Positions 6,348 to 13,340 of a stretch of 18,993 bases of DNA are shown piece by piece. The stretch lies in contig CALBNP010000167.1 in assembly GCA_937896505.1 (NCBI GenBank), positions 1-18,993 of the forward strand, in the 5' to 3' direction. The DNA is from an uncultured Bacteroidales bacterium. Lineage in GTDB: Bacteria > Bacteroidota > Bacteroidia > Bacteroidales > F082. The number at the start of each line of letters is the position of its first letter. Position 1 is the first letter of the stretch. Position numbers and translations under genes: made by a program. Below the pieces are notes generated by a model. It was given only the letters and a program-made list of their open reading frames with translations. It was not told where the DNA came from and made no database searches.

Positions 6348-7493
6348 ATGGCAGGCATCTACATCCATATTCCTTTCTGCAACTCGAAATGTGCCTATTG
6401 CGGATTCTATTCCATCGCTTCGCAAAAGCAGAAATCCGCCTTTTTGGAGGCATTGCACAGCGAAATCGAACAACGCACCGATTACCTGAAAGGCGAAGAG
6501 ATCGACACCATTTACTTCGGTGGCGGCACTCCTTCCATTCTCTCGATTGAAGAAATAAAAGGCATTTTGGAATGCGTTTCCCATCATTACAAGGTGAATC
6601 CTGCCGCCGAAATCACTCTGGAAGCCAATCCCGACACGCTAAATCCCGAATACCTTCAAGGCTTGCGGGAACTGGGCATCAACAGGCTGAGCATCGGCAT
6701 CCAGAGTTTCTTCGACGACGACTTGAAATATCTGAGCCGTCGTCACGATGCCAACCATGCCCGACAATGTGTCGGTTGGGCAAAACAAGCTGGTTTCGAC
6801 AACCTTACCCTCGATTTGATTTACGGCCTGCCAACGGCCACTTCCGAAAAATGGAGCCAAAACCTCGACTTGTTTTTTGAAACTGGTGCCCAACATCTTT
6901 CAGCATACGCCCTCACCGTTGAACCTAACACTATCATGGCCAAGCAAATCGCCACAGGCAAGTTGCAGCCTGTGAACGAAGACGATGCTGTGCGCGACTA
7001 CGAAATCCTTTGCCAACGCGCCAAGGAAAACGGTTTCCTGCATTACGAAATTTCCAATTTTGCCAAGCCTGGCTTCCGCTCAAAGCACAATTGCTCCTAT
7101 TGGAACCGCACACCCTACGCTGGGTTCGGTCCTTCGGCCCATTCTTTCGATGACGTTTCGCGCCAATGGAATGTTGACAATGTCAGTCAATACATTGAAT
7201 ACGAAATTAACCCATCACCCATCACCCATCACCCATCACCTATCACTAAGGAGATTCTCACGCCAGAGCAAGCCTACGACGAATATGTGATGCTGAAATT
7301 ACGTACCGCTTGGGGCATCGACCTGAAATACATGGAACGCGAGATGGGCAAACGTTTTTCCGATTATTGTCTTAAGCTAGCACAAGGCATGATAGCACAA
7401 GGCAAAATCACACAGACACGCGAATTTCTTCACCTCACCGATGCCCAAATGCTCTTTGCCGACGGCATAGCGGAGACCTTGTTTTGGGAATAA
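6348..7493 (+). CDS. hemW: Radical SAM heme chaperone HemW (coproporphyrinogen oxidase-like)
   Basis: The product is 381 residues. HemW binds heme and a 4Fe-4S cluster and is thought to deliver heme to respiratory enzymes in the cytoplasm; it lacks coproporphyrinogen dehydrogenase activity. The start at 6348 gives IYIHIPFCNSKCAYC, with the radical SAM cysteines 11, 15 and 18 (CX3CX2C), at the very N-terminus. That is as in HemW and unlike HemN, which has an N-terminal extension. The SAM-binding GGGTPS is at 58-63, followed by EANPDTL, GINRLSIGIQSF and LIYGLPT. The C-terminal HemN_C-type domain begins near EILTPEQAYDEYVMLKLRT. Residues 288-301 (NPSPITH HPSPITK) are the translation of a CCCATCA tandem array, a low-complexity insert in a loop before that domain. 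An ATG at 6264 lies in the aqpZ terminator and is rejected. Confidence 0.93.
   Translation: MAGIYIHIPFCNSKCAYCGFYSIASQKQKSAFLEALHSEIEQRTDYLKGEEIDTIYFGGGTPSILSIEEIKGILECVSHHYKVNPAAEITLEANPDTLNPEYLQGLRELGINRLSIGIQSFFDDDLKYLSRRHDANHARQCVGWAKQAGFDNLTLDLIYGLPTATSEKWSQNLDLFFETGAQHLSAYALTVEPNTIMAKQIATGKLQPVNEDDAVRDYEILCQRAKENGFLHYEISNFAKPGFRSKHNCSYWNRTPYAGFGPSAHSFDDVSRQWNVDNVSQYIEYEINPSPITHHPSPITKEILTPEQAYDEYVMLKLRTAWGIDLKYMEREMGKRFSDYCLKLAQGMIAQGKITQTREFLHLTDAQMLFADGIAETLFWE
7211..7245 (+). repeat. CCCATCA heptamer array inside hemW
   Basis: Four perfect copies of CCCATCA (7211-7238) and one variant, CCTATCA (7239-7245), run head to tail. Three heptamers equal seven codons, so the array is read as a seven-residue peptide repeat (xPSPITx). 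Similar C/A-rich heptamer-type DNA lies upstream of hemW (about 6313-6343) and at 16727-16780. Confidence 0.9.
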
Positions 7494-7507
7494 AAAAATG
7501 CATTTTG

Positions 7508-7619
7508 TTCATAAAATGTGTGAATCCGACAAAAATTATATTCATAAAATGTGAAGAATGACTTGTATTTTTCTTCATAAAATGTGTAATTTTGCCGAAA
7601 ATTTTGTTCATAAAATGTG
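7508..7619 (+). promoter_or_regulatory. Four 13-bp direct repeats at exact 33-bp spacing upstream of the ATPase gene
   Basis: TTCATAAAATGTG occurs perfectly at 7508-7520, 7541-7553, 7574-7586 and 7607-7619, each start exactly 33 bp after the last (20-bp unrelated spacers). Copy 3 abuts a TAATTTTG -7 box (7587-7594), and copy 4 lies between the predicted transcription start and the ATG at 7635. Placement and phase suggest an operator bound by a multimer on one face of the helix. The binding protein is unknown; autoregulation by the ATPase or its partner is inferred. Confidence 0.85.
7587..7594 (+). promoter_or_regulatory. -7 box for the first ATPase gene
   Basis: TAATTTTG matches TAnnTTTG. 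CTTG at 7562-7565 is a possible -33 element. The box is flanked directly by repeat copies 3 and 4, so a protein bound to them would block or position RNA polymerase. Confidence 0.5.
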
Positions 7620-7634
7620 AAAATCAGGTTAGTT

Positions 7635-8960
7635 ATGAAACGGAAAATAGATCAATATCTGAGAAACTGGAAAGAAAATGAAGAAAGGAAACCTCTGATA
7701 ATCAGAGGGGCACGACAAGTTGGAAAGACTTATTCCATACGCGAATTTGGCAAGACCTACAAGTCGTTCATCGAAATCAATTTTGTGACGCATCCCGAAT
7801 TCAAGTCTATTTTCAGTCAAGGCTTTTCGGTAGAATCTATTGAAAGAGAGATTTCGTTCCGTCATCCCGGATATAAATTCATTCCGAAAAACACCTTGAT
7901 TTTTTTCGATGAACTGCAAGAACATCCCGACTGTGCGACCAGCCTGAAGTTTTTCAAGGAAGATGGACGTTATGATGTGATTTGTTCAGGTTCCATGATG
8001 GGAATCAACTACAAGGACATCACCTCGAACAGCGTTGGCTACAAGACGGATGTAACAATGTATTCGCTTGATTTTGAGGAATTCCTGTGGGCGAAAGGAT
8101 ACGACGAAACCCATATTGAAAGCATATTCATTCATCTTATGAAACTGATGCCTTTCACCGCTTTGGAAATGGATGTCATGAACGAATGTTTCCTGCAATA
8201 TGCCGTAATTGGCGGCATGCCCGAAATGGTCAAGCGTTTCGTGACAACAGGTAATTACTATGGTATCAACGAGATGCAGCAGCAACTTCTGCTGGACTAT
8301 GAAAACGACATTACGAAATATGCTTCAGGCATAGACAAGGCGAAAATCAAAAGCGTCTATCATAACATTCCAGTTTTCCTTGCGAAGGAAAACAAGAAAT
8401 TCCAGATTACAAAACTTGCCGCTCATGCACGGACACGCGATTTCGCAGGTTGCATCGAATGGCTGCAAGATGCCGGAATCGTGAATGTTTGCCACTGTCT
8501 GAATTTTCCGAAACTTCCTCTGAAAAGCAATTATAACGATTTGAAATACAAAATCTATTACCACGACAACGGACTGTTGATAGCCAGTCTCGATGAAGCT
8601 TCAGCCATCGACCTAAGACGCAACCGAAACCTTGGCGTGTTTAAAGGTGCCTTGTACGAAAACATTGTTGCAGAGGCACTTGTAAAGTCTGGATTGCCCA
8701 TTTATTATTACAAGAAGGAGAACGCCCAACTTGAAATGGATTTCTTCGTACGCGATTCGGAAAGCCTAATTCCCGTTGAAGTAAAAGCCAAGGATGGTGC
8801 CACGGCCTCGCTCAACAACCTGATTAAGAGCAACACCTATCCCGATGTGAAATACGGCATAAAGCTGTGCAACCGAAATGTCGGCTTCAACGGCAACTTC
8901 TATACTTTCCCCTATTTCTGCACTTTCCTTTTGAAACGTTGGCTCGACGAAACAAAGTAA
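7635..8960 (+). CDS. AAA+ ATPase with C-terminal DUF4143 (PD-(D/E)XK-like) domain
   Basis: This is a 441-residue protein of the COG1373-type ATPase family. The N-terminal AAA domain has Walker A GARQVGKT (25-32), Walker B TLIFFDELQ (Asp92, Glu93) and a sensor-like CSGSMMG. A middle winged-helix-like region (about 205-300) is followed by DUF4143, a PD-(D/E)XK nuclease-fold domain. There the putative active-site residues are visible: Glu in LYENIVAEAL, Asp369 (MDFFV) and Glu382-Val-Lys384 (PVEVKA). Biochemical function of the family is not established to my knowledge. ATG 7635 is chosen because the earlier in-frame ATG at 7617 lies inside repeat copy 4. Composition looks more A/T-rich than hemW, consistent with an accessory gene. 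Four phased 13-bp repeats precede it. It is monocistronic and converges with the MATE gene. Confidence 0.88.
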   Translation: MKRKIDQYLRNWKENEERKPLIIRGARQVGKTYSIREFGKTYKSFIEINFVTHPEFKSIFSQGFSVESIEREISFRHPGYKFIPKNTLIFFDELQEHPDCATSLKFFKEDGRYDVICSGSMMGINYKDITSNSVGYKTDVTMYSLDFEEFLWAKGYDETHIESIFIHLMKLMPFTALEMDVMNECFLQYAVIGGMPEMVKRFVTTGNYYGINEMQQQLLLDYENDITKYASGIDKAKIKSVYHNIPVFLAKENKKFQITKLAAHARTRDFAGCIEWLQDAGIVNVCHCLNFPKLPLKSNYNDLKYKIYYHDNGLLIASLDEASAIDLRRNRNLGVFKGALYENIVAEALVKSGLPIYYYKKENAQLEMDFFVRDSESLIPVEVKAKDGATASLNNLIKSNTYPDVKYGIKLCNRNVGFNGNFYTFPYFCTFLLKRWLDETK

Positions 8961-8980
8961 TAACGCGTAACGCCCGTTCT

Positions 8981-9000
8981 CCTTGGATTTCTCATCAAGG
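8981..9000. terminator. Weak hairpin between convergent genes
   Basis: CCTTG (8981-8985) pairs with CAAGG (8996-9000) in the 47-base gap between the ATPase and MATE stop codons. There is no T-run and the stem is short, so a terminator role is tentative. Confidence 0.25.
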
Positions 9001-9007
9001 CACTTGG

Positions 9008-10423
9008 CTATTTCAGATAGCTCCTATTTTCTGCTTTCACCACCTTTTCCTTCGCCGTCAGTTCCTTCACAATGTGGATGGCAAACGGCAAGGCGATGAT
9101 GAACGAAAGCAGGTCGGCGATAGCTTGTGCGGCTTCCAAGCCTGTCAAGCCCCAAAACATTGGTGCGATGAAAACTGCAGGCAAGAAGCAGATGCCTTGG
9201 CGACACATCGAAAGCAGTGTAGCTTGCCATGTGTAACCTATGTTTTGGAACAGCATATTCGTCATCGTGCAAAGGCCCATAAGCGGGAAAGCGACACACT
9301 GCCAACGCATGGCATGGCTACCTACACGAATCAAGTCGGGATCTTCGCTGCGGAACAACGCGATGATTTCGGGAGCAAACAAGAAACCCGCCACTCCCAT
9401 CAGCGTCAGGCAGATAAAGCCCAACTTGATGCAAAAGAGATAACTCTGCTTCACCCGACCATAGAGTCTCGCCCCGTAGTTGAAGCCACACACGGGCTGA
9501 AATCCCTGGCCGATACCCAACGCGATGGAGAAGCACACCCACATGATACGGTTGACGATGGAAAAGGCCGCCACCACCGAGGCCTCTTCGCCTAGCGTTG
9601 CATAACGCACCGCCATACGGTTGAGGCAAATCGTGGCAACTACCGACAAGGCCTGACGCATCAGCGAAGGCAAGCCTCCCTTGACGATTTGCTTATAGTA
9701 TTCGAAAGTAGGAGTAAAGTTCTTGAAACGGATATGCACATTGCCATCGCGTGAAGTTCCCTCCAACAGCAGGCACCACCCGAAAAGCTGGCTGACGGCC
9801 GTAGCCAACGACGCGCCACTCACCCCCATTTTGAGGACGAAGATAAAGATTGGGTCGAGGATGATGTTGAGGATGGCACCCGAAGCGATGCCAATCATGC
9901 CAAAACGGGCGTTGCCTTGCAGACGCAACTGGTTGTTCAAGGTCAACGACGACATCATGAACGGCGTTGCAATCAGGATGTAGCGCAGATAATCGTTGGA
10001 AAACGGTACGATGGTTTCAGTAGCTCCCAAGGCTCGCGAGAGTGGAGAAAGGAAAATCAAGCCCAACATTCCCGCTATCGAGCCAATGATTATAGGGCTG
10101 AAGAAACCCGTCGCAGCCATGCGCCCAGCCTTCTCCACACGGCGCGCTCCCAAGGCACGCGAGATGTAGTTGCCCGACCCGTGGCCGAAGAAGAAACCGC
10201 AAGCATTGATGAAAGCCATGTAAGCGAAAGCCACACCCACGCCCGCCACCGCCTCGGTGCTGAGGTGACCCACGAAAAATGAGTCGGCCATGTTGTAGAT
10301 GCTCGTCACCAACATACTGATGATGGTAGGCACCGACATCTTCAGGATGAGACGACGGACCGGCGTTTGGGTCATCATCACGTATTTCTCGTTCAGTTTC
10401 TGTTCATCGGTAAGGCTATTCAT
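9008..10423 (-). CDS. MATE family efflux transporter
   Basis: This is a 471-residue integral membrane protein with about twelve hydrophobic segments in two homologous halves. It contains the MATE N-terminal pattern TPVRRLILKMSVPTIISMLV..IYNMADSFFVG and, in the second half, GLPSLMRQALSVVA and IALGIGQGFQPVCGFNYGA. MATE proteins export cationic drugs or metabolites using Na+ or H+ gradients across the inner membrane. The sequence resembles the MepA/DinF-like bacterial branch; the substrate cannot be inferred. The ATG at 10423 follows a TAATTTTG box (10428-10435) by only four bases, so the mRNA would be leaderless or nearly so. Met16/17 would be the alternative starts. It diverges from the DUF362 gene across 73 bases. 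Confidence 0.92.
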   Translation of the reverse strand: MNSLTDEQKLNEKYVMMTQTPVRRLILKMSVPTIISMLVTSIYNMADSFFVGHLSTEAVAGVGVAFAYMAFINACGFFFGHGSGNYISRALGARRVEKAGRMAATGFFSPIIIGSIAGMLGLIFLSPLSRALGATETIVPFSNDYLRYILIATPFMMSSLTLNNQLRLQGNARFGMIGIASGAILNIILDPIFIFVLKMGVSGASLATAVSQLFGWCLLLEGTSRDGNVHIRFKNFTPTFEYYKQIVKGGLPSLMRQALSVVATICLNRMAVRYATLGEEASVVAAFSIVNRIMWVCFSIALGIGQGFQPVCGFNYGARLYGRVKQSYLFCIKLGFICLTLMGVAGFLFAPEIIALFRSEDPDLIRVGSHAMRWQCVAFPLMGLCTMTNMLFQNIGYTWQATLLSMCRQGICFLPAVFIAPMFWGLTGLEAAQAIADLLSFIIALPFAIHIVKELTAKEKVVKAENRSYLK

Positions 10424-10427
10424 GCTG

Positions 10428-10435
10428 CAAAATTA
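10428..10435 (-). promoter_or_regulatory. -7 box for the MATE gene
   Basis: The minus strand reads TAATTTTG. The box ends four bases before the annotated ATG, implying a leaderless transcript or a start further inside the gene. Confidence 0.45.
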
Positions 10436-10468
10436 CGTCATTTATGCGTTCGAAAGAAGAAAAAGCAA

Positions 10469-10476
10469 TACCTTTG
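10469..10476 (+). promoter_or_regulatory. -7 box for the DUF362 gene
   Basis: TACCTTTG matches TAnnTTTG and lies 20 bases before ATG 10497, giving a leader of roughly 14 bases. No clear -33 TTTG is seen. It is back to back with the MATE promoter, 33 bases away. Confidence 0.5.
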
Positions 10477-10496
10477 CACTCCAAATCATTAAAGCT

Positions 10497-11618
10497 ATGA
10501 CATCAAAAGTATATTTCACCAATCTACGGACAACTCCAAAGAGCAACCAACTGAAGAAACTTGAACGCCTCGTTAAAGCCGCAGGCATCGAGGGTATCGA
10601 TTTCAAGGACAAGTTCACTGCCATCAAGATGCACTTTGGCGAGCCAGGCAACATGGCCTACCTGCGTCCGAACTATGCCGCCACCATCGTGAAAATCATC
10701 GAGCAATTAGGCGGCAAGCCCTTCCTCACCGACTGCAATACGCTCTACTCGGGCGGTCGTTCAAACGCCATCGACCATCTCGACAGCGCCATGCACAACG
10801 GATATTTCCCGATGAGCACCGGAGCGCAAATCATCATTGCCGACGGTCTGAAAGGATTGGATTACAAAGAAATAGCTATCGACGGAGAATATTGCAAGGC
10901 ACCAAAAATCGGCAGTGCCATTGCCGAAGCCGATGTCATCATCTCAATTTCGCACGTCAAGGGCCACGAAATGACAGGTTTTGGCGGTGCCCTAAAAAAC
11001 ATCGGCATGGGCTGTGGCAGCGTGGCTGGCAAGAAAGAGATGCACAGCTGCTCAAAACCCAAAATCAACCAAGAGAACTGTGTCGGCTGTGGCATCTGCG
11101 TGAGCAACTGCGCCCACGATGCCGTCCATCTCAACGCCGAACGCAAGGCCTTCATCGACCCTGACCGTTGCATGGGCTGCGGACAATGCGTAGCTGCTTG
11201 CCAACACGAAGCCGCCGTTGCCGACAACGACGAGCAACTCGACATCCTCAACTGCAAGATTGCCGAATATGCCAAGGCCGTGTTGCAAGGCAAGCCTCAT
11301 TTCCATATCGGCATCATCGTCGATGTGTCGCCCGAATGCGACTGCTGGAACTACAACGACGTACCTATCGTGCCCAACATCGGCATGTTGGCCTCGTTTG
11401 ACCCTGTCGCCTTGGATTGCGCCGCCGCCGACCTCGTCAACCACACCCCGATACTGAGCAGCGAAAACGCCCTCACCGCCAAGCACACGCACGAAGAATG
11501 CGAACATGACCACGACCACTGGGACCTGCTCCACCCCGACACCAACTGGAAGTCGTGTGTGGTCCACGCCGAAAAGATTGGAATTGGCAGCAGGGAGTAT
11601 GAATTGGTGAGGATGTAG
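10497..11618 (+). CDS. DUF362 domain protein with two 4Fe-4S ferredoxin motifs
   Basis: The product is a 373-residue cytoplasmic protein. DUF362 sequence (KVYFTNLR, KMHFGEPGNMAYLRP, SHVKGHEMTGFGGALKNIGMG) surrounds an inserted bacterial ferredoxin domain. Two perfect CxxCxxCxxxC motifs are visible, C195-C198-C201-C205 and C225-C228-C231-C235, so two 4Fe-4S clusters are expected. After the ferredoxin unit DUF362 resumes (SPECDCWNYNDVPIVPNIGMLASFDPVALDCAAADLV). A His/acid-rich stretch at 330-341 (HTHEECEHDHDH) could bind a metal. The family is usually annotated as an iron-sulfur protein of unknown reaction, and electron transfer is inferred. The ATG at 10497 follows its own -7 box; an upstream in-frame start at 10299 lies inside the MATE gene and is rejected. 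It converges with the second ATPase, 20 bases between stops. Confidence 0.9.
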   Translation: MTSKVYFTNLRTTPKSNQLKKLERLVKAAGIEGIDFKDKFTAIKMHFGEPGNMAYLRPNYAATIVKIIEQLGGKPFLTDCNTLYSGGRSNAIDHLDSAMHNGYFPMSTGAQIIIADGLKGLDYKEIAIDGEYCKAPKIGSAIAEADVIISISHVKGHEMTGFGGALKNIGMGCGSVAGKKEMHSCSKPKINQENCVGCGICVSNCAHDAVHLNAERKAFIDPDRCMGCGQCVAACQHEAAVADNDEQLDILNCKIAEYAKAVLQGKPHFHIGIIVDVSPECDCWNYNDVPIVPNIGMLASFDPVALDCAAADLVNHTPILSSENALTAKHTHEECEHDHDHWDLLHPDTNWKSCVVHAEKIGIGSREYELVRM

Positions 11619-11638
11619 TAGCGACTGACAAAAAGGAA

Positions 11639-12814
11639 TCAATACAACAAGCCAAAAGCCCATAGTGGAAGGATGTTGCCAGAACCATATTCTATCCCAT
11701 CTTTCACCACAAAGGCATTTTCTGTCTCAGCAATCTGACGTCGAGTCTTGTTCTTCCCACCCACTTCAAAAGTATAATTCCCGATTTCAAAATCGGCCAC
11801 CTTTGATGCAATCACATCAGCGACATTGCGTGTCTGGTTATAGAAAAAAGTCTCACGCACATTGCCTATTTCCACCTTGCTTCCAGCCAAGGCATACATC
11901 AGATTGGTGTTGTCCAAATATACTTTCTCCGTCTTGCCCAATCCACGCATACCACCAGTAGCATCACGAAGTTGACCTATCAAACCAGCTTTTTCCATAT
12001 AAAGGAGATAATCGGGAATCACATTGCGACTCACTTTCAATTCGGTAGCCAAGGCATTAGCTTCAGGCTTATAGGGAGCCAGCGCTGCCACGATTGACAA
12101 CATCTGACGCAACTTGCGGCTCGTCGAAACTGTCATGTTGGCAAACTGGGGTATGTCATTTTCTATAGTCTGGGTAATGATTTGTTCCAACCTAGTATAG
12201 AATGCCCTTTCTTTCGCAAAAGGATAGTAACCCATCATGAGGTAATCCTCGAAATAAGGCAAAGGATGCAACACACCCTCTATCTTGGCATCGCCTTCGA
12301 TAATTTGCTCCAAGCCGACAACAGGTGTCTTGATGTCATGAAACAGCTCCAGATACTCACGAAACGAAAGGCCCTGCATGAGATAACCAACCGCCCTACG
12401 GCTCAAATCAGCTTCTCCTTTCAGGATGTCGAGCACCGACGAACCCGTAAAGACGATATGCAAATCAGGATGCGTGTCGTAGATTTGCTTTAGCTCGCGC
12501 GACCAATTCTTGTATTTGTGGACTTCGTCAAAATACAGATATTCACCGCCTAACTTCACAAATTCATCAGCCACTTCCACCAACGAATGGCTGCCAAAAT
12601 AAGAATGATCTGTCGAGACATATAGACTCTGCTTCTCGTGACCTGATTCGAGAATCCGCTGAAGCACGAGAGTTGTCTTTCCAACGCCACGCGGACCCAT
12701 AAGAGCTATCATACGAATCTCCCAATCAATTTGGAAATACTTGTAGCGCTTAAATCTGAATGTGGTCTGGCTCAGCTGCTCCTGCATATATGCCTTAAGT
12801 GTAATATCAATCAT
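11639..12814 (-). CDS. AAA+ ATPase (AAA_14/DUF4143-type), second copy of related architecture
   Basis: This 391-residue protein starts MIDITLKAYMQEQL. Walker A is GPRGVGKT (40-47), Walker B is LYFDEVHKY (Asp96, Glu97), and FTGSSVLDI is the sensor-1-like strand. A helical middle region includes ENDIPQFANMTVSTSRKLRQML and a winged-helix-like segment. The C-terminal domain is nuclease-fold-like: VADFEIGNYTFEVGGKNK gives Asp341, Glu350 and Lys354 as a possible D..E(x)3K site. It ends IPLW-type, here ILPLWAFGLLY, as in many Bacteroidetes homologues. It shares domain order but little sequence with the ATPase at 7635-8960. ATG 12814 is chosen because a TATTTTTG box lies 20 bases upstream (12834-12841); an upstream ATG at 12886 lies within the distal palindrome. 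Function is unknown. Confidence 0.88.
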   Translation of the reverse strand: MIDITLKAYMQEQLSQTTFRFKRYKYFQIDWEIRMIALMGPRGVGKTTLVLQRILESGHEKQSLYVSTDHSYFGSHSLVEVADEFVKLGGEYLYFDEVHKYKNWSRELKQIYDTHPDLHIVFTGSSVLDILKGEADLSRRAVGYLMQGLSFREYLELFHDIKTPVVGLEQIIEGDAKIEGVLHPLPYFEDYLMMGYYPFAKERAFYTRLEQIITQTIENDIPQFANMTVSTSRKLRQMLSIVAALAPYKPEANALATELKVSRNVIPDYLLYMEKAGLIGQLRDATGGMRGLGKTEKVYLDNTNLMYALAGSKVEIGNVRETFFYNQTRNVADVIASKVADFEIGNYTFEVGGKNKTRRQIAETENAFVVKDGIEYGSGNILPLWAFGLLY

Positions 12815-12833
12815 GGCTTTGACAATTTTTTGG

Positions 12834-12841
12834 CAAAAATA
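12834..12841 (-). promoter_or_regulatory. -7 box for the second ATPase gene
   Basis: The minus strand reads TATTTTTG. The proximal palindrome (12849-12866) covers the place where a -33 element would be, and no TTTG is present there, so the palindrome may act as operator or activator site. Confidence 0.5.
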
Positions 12842-12848
12842 CACAATT

Positions 12849-12899
12849 TGCACTATACACAGTGCATATTTATTAAAAAAATGCACTATTGACAGTGCA
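12849..12899 (-). promoter_or_regulatory. Two 18-bp palindromes 33 bp apart upstream of the second ATPase
   Basis: TGCACT(N6)AGTGCA occurs at 12849-12866 (centre ATACAC) and 12882-12899 (centre ATTGAC). Half-sites are perfect, and the starts are 33 bp apart. The intervening 15 bases are A/T only. Position next to the -7 box indicates an operator for a dimeric DNA-binding protein. The 33-bp phase equals that of the repeats before the other ATPase although the sequences differ. Confidence 0.85.
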
Positions 12900-12952
12900 C
12901 AGGATGGTATGGTGAGAAAGTGGCTTGTGGCAAACCATTAATCATCCATCCC

Positions 12953-13018
12953 GTAGAGACGCGATGAATCGCGTCTTAAAAAAACGGCATTATGAGACGC
13001 GATGAATCGCGTCTCTAC
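12953..13018. repeat. REP pair, ATGAAT-centred (BIME-like)
   Basis: GTAGAGACGCGATGAATCGC (from 12953) and its partner ending GTCTCTAC (13018) form an inverted pair around a 17-base A-rich spacer. Each half contains GACGCGATGAATCGCGTC, itself a near-palindrome. Compared with 5079-5152 the outer GTAGAGACGCG is kept and the six-base centre changes from CCATGG to ATGAAT. Confidence 0.85.
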
Positions 13019-13040
13019 AAACGAATGATGTTTGCCAATA

Positions 13041-13083
13041 AAACAATAAAAACCCGCTGATTTTCAGCGAGTTTTATTGTTTG
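13041..13083. terminator. Terminator hairpin after tRNA-Ala
   Basis: CGCTGA (13055-13060) pairs with TCAGCG (13064-13069) around a TTT-type loop. The stem continues through AAACAATAAAA on one side and TTTTATTGTTT on the other, with one mismatch or bulge. On the minus strand it lies just beyond the tRNA 3' end and ends in a T-rich run. It can also work from the + side. Confidence 0.8.
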
Positions 13084-13157
13084 TGGAGCATAACGGAATC
13101 GAACCGATGACCTCTTGACTGCCAGTCAAACGCTCTAGCCAACTGAGCTAATGCCCC
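13084..13157 (-). tRNA. tRNA-Ala (anticodon GGC)
   Basis: The reverse strand folds into a 74-base cloverleaf. The acceptor is GGGGCAT/ATGCTCC, including the G3-T70 pair that identifies alanine tRNAs. The D arm is GCTC/GAGC, the anticodon stem is TTTGA/TCAAG with loop CTGGCAG, and the T loop is TTCGATT. The T stem ATCGG/CCGTT has one T-T mismatch. Anticodon GGC reads GCC/GCT (Ala). CCA is not encoded. A TACTTTTG box lies 17 bases upstream of the 5' end. Confidence 0.94.
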
Positions 13158-13174
13158 ATTGCAGATTTGCGCTG

Positions 13175-13182
13175 CAAAAGTA
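13175..13182 (-). promoter_or_regulatory. -7 box for tRNA-Ala
   Basis: The minus strand reads TACTTTTG, the same octamer as for tRNA-Lys. A TTTG on the minus strand at 13198-13201 is 15 bases away, shorter than the usual -33 spacing. Confidence 0.5.
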
Positions 13183-13266
13183 GAACATTTTTCGATACAA
13201 AAACCGACTTGCGAAAAAAAAAATTCATCAAGCTTCAAAAACGGCCTATTTTTCTCGATTTTACAC

Positions 13267-13274
13267 TAAATTTG
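13267..13274 (+). promoter_or_regulatory. -7 box for the first C25 protease
   Basis: TAAATTTG matches TAnnTTTG and lies 105 bases before ATG 13380. The resulting leader of about 100 bases includes the REP half-element at 13341-13365. Confidence 0.45.
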
Positions 13275-13340
13275 CCGCCGTAATCGTCATCCATCACGAT
13301 GGCAAGGCAATTATTCTTAAATGTTGTAAAACAAACAATT

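Noticed and set aside
7508..7619. Possible CRISPR array (regular repeats and unique spacers)
   Set aside because: Repeats are 13 bp and spacers 20 bp, both below CRISPR sizes. There are no cas genes, and the array overlaps a promoter and start codon.
8867..9595. Plus-strand frame of 242 codons spanning the convergent ATPase and MATE ends
   Set aside because: It is mostly antisense to the MATE gene, with low-complexity, charged translation and no promoter.
12182..12493. Plus-strand frame opposite the second ATPase as a possible partner antitoxin
   Set aside because: It is entirely within the ATPase coding region, with no start signals and no recognisable fold, so there is no support for a partner gene.
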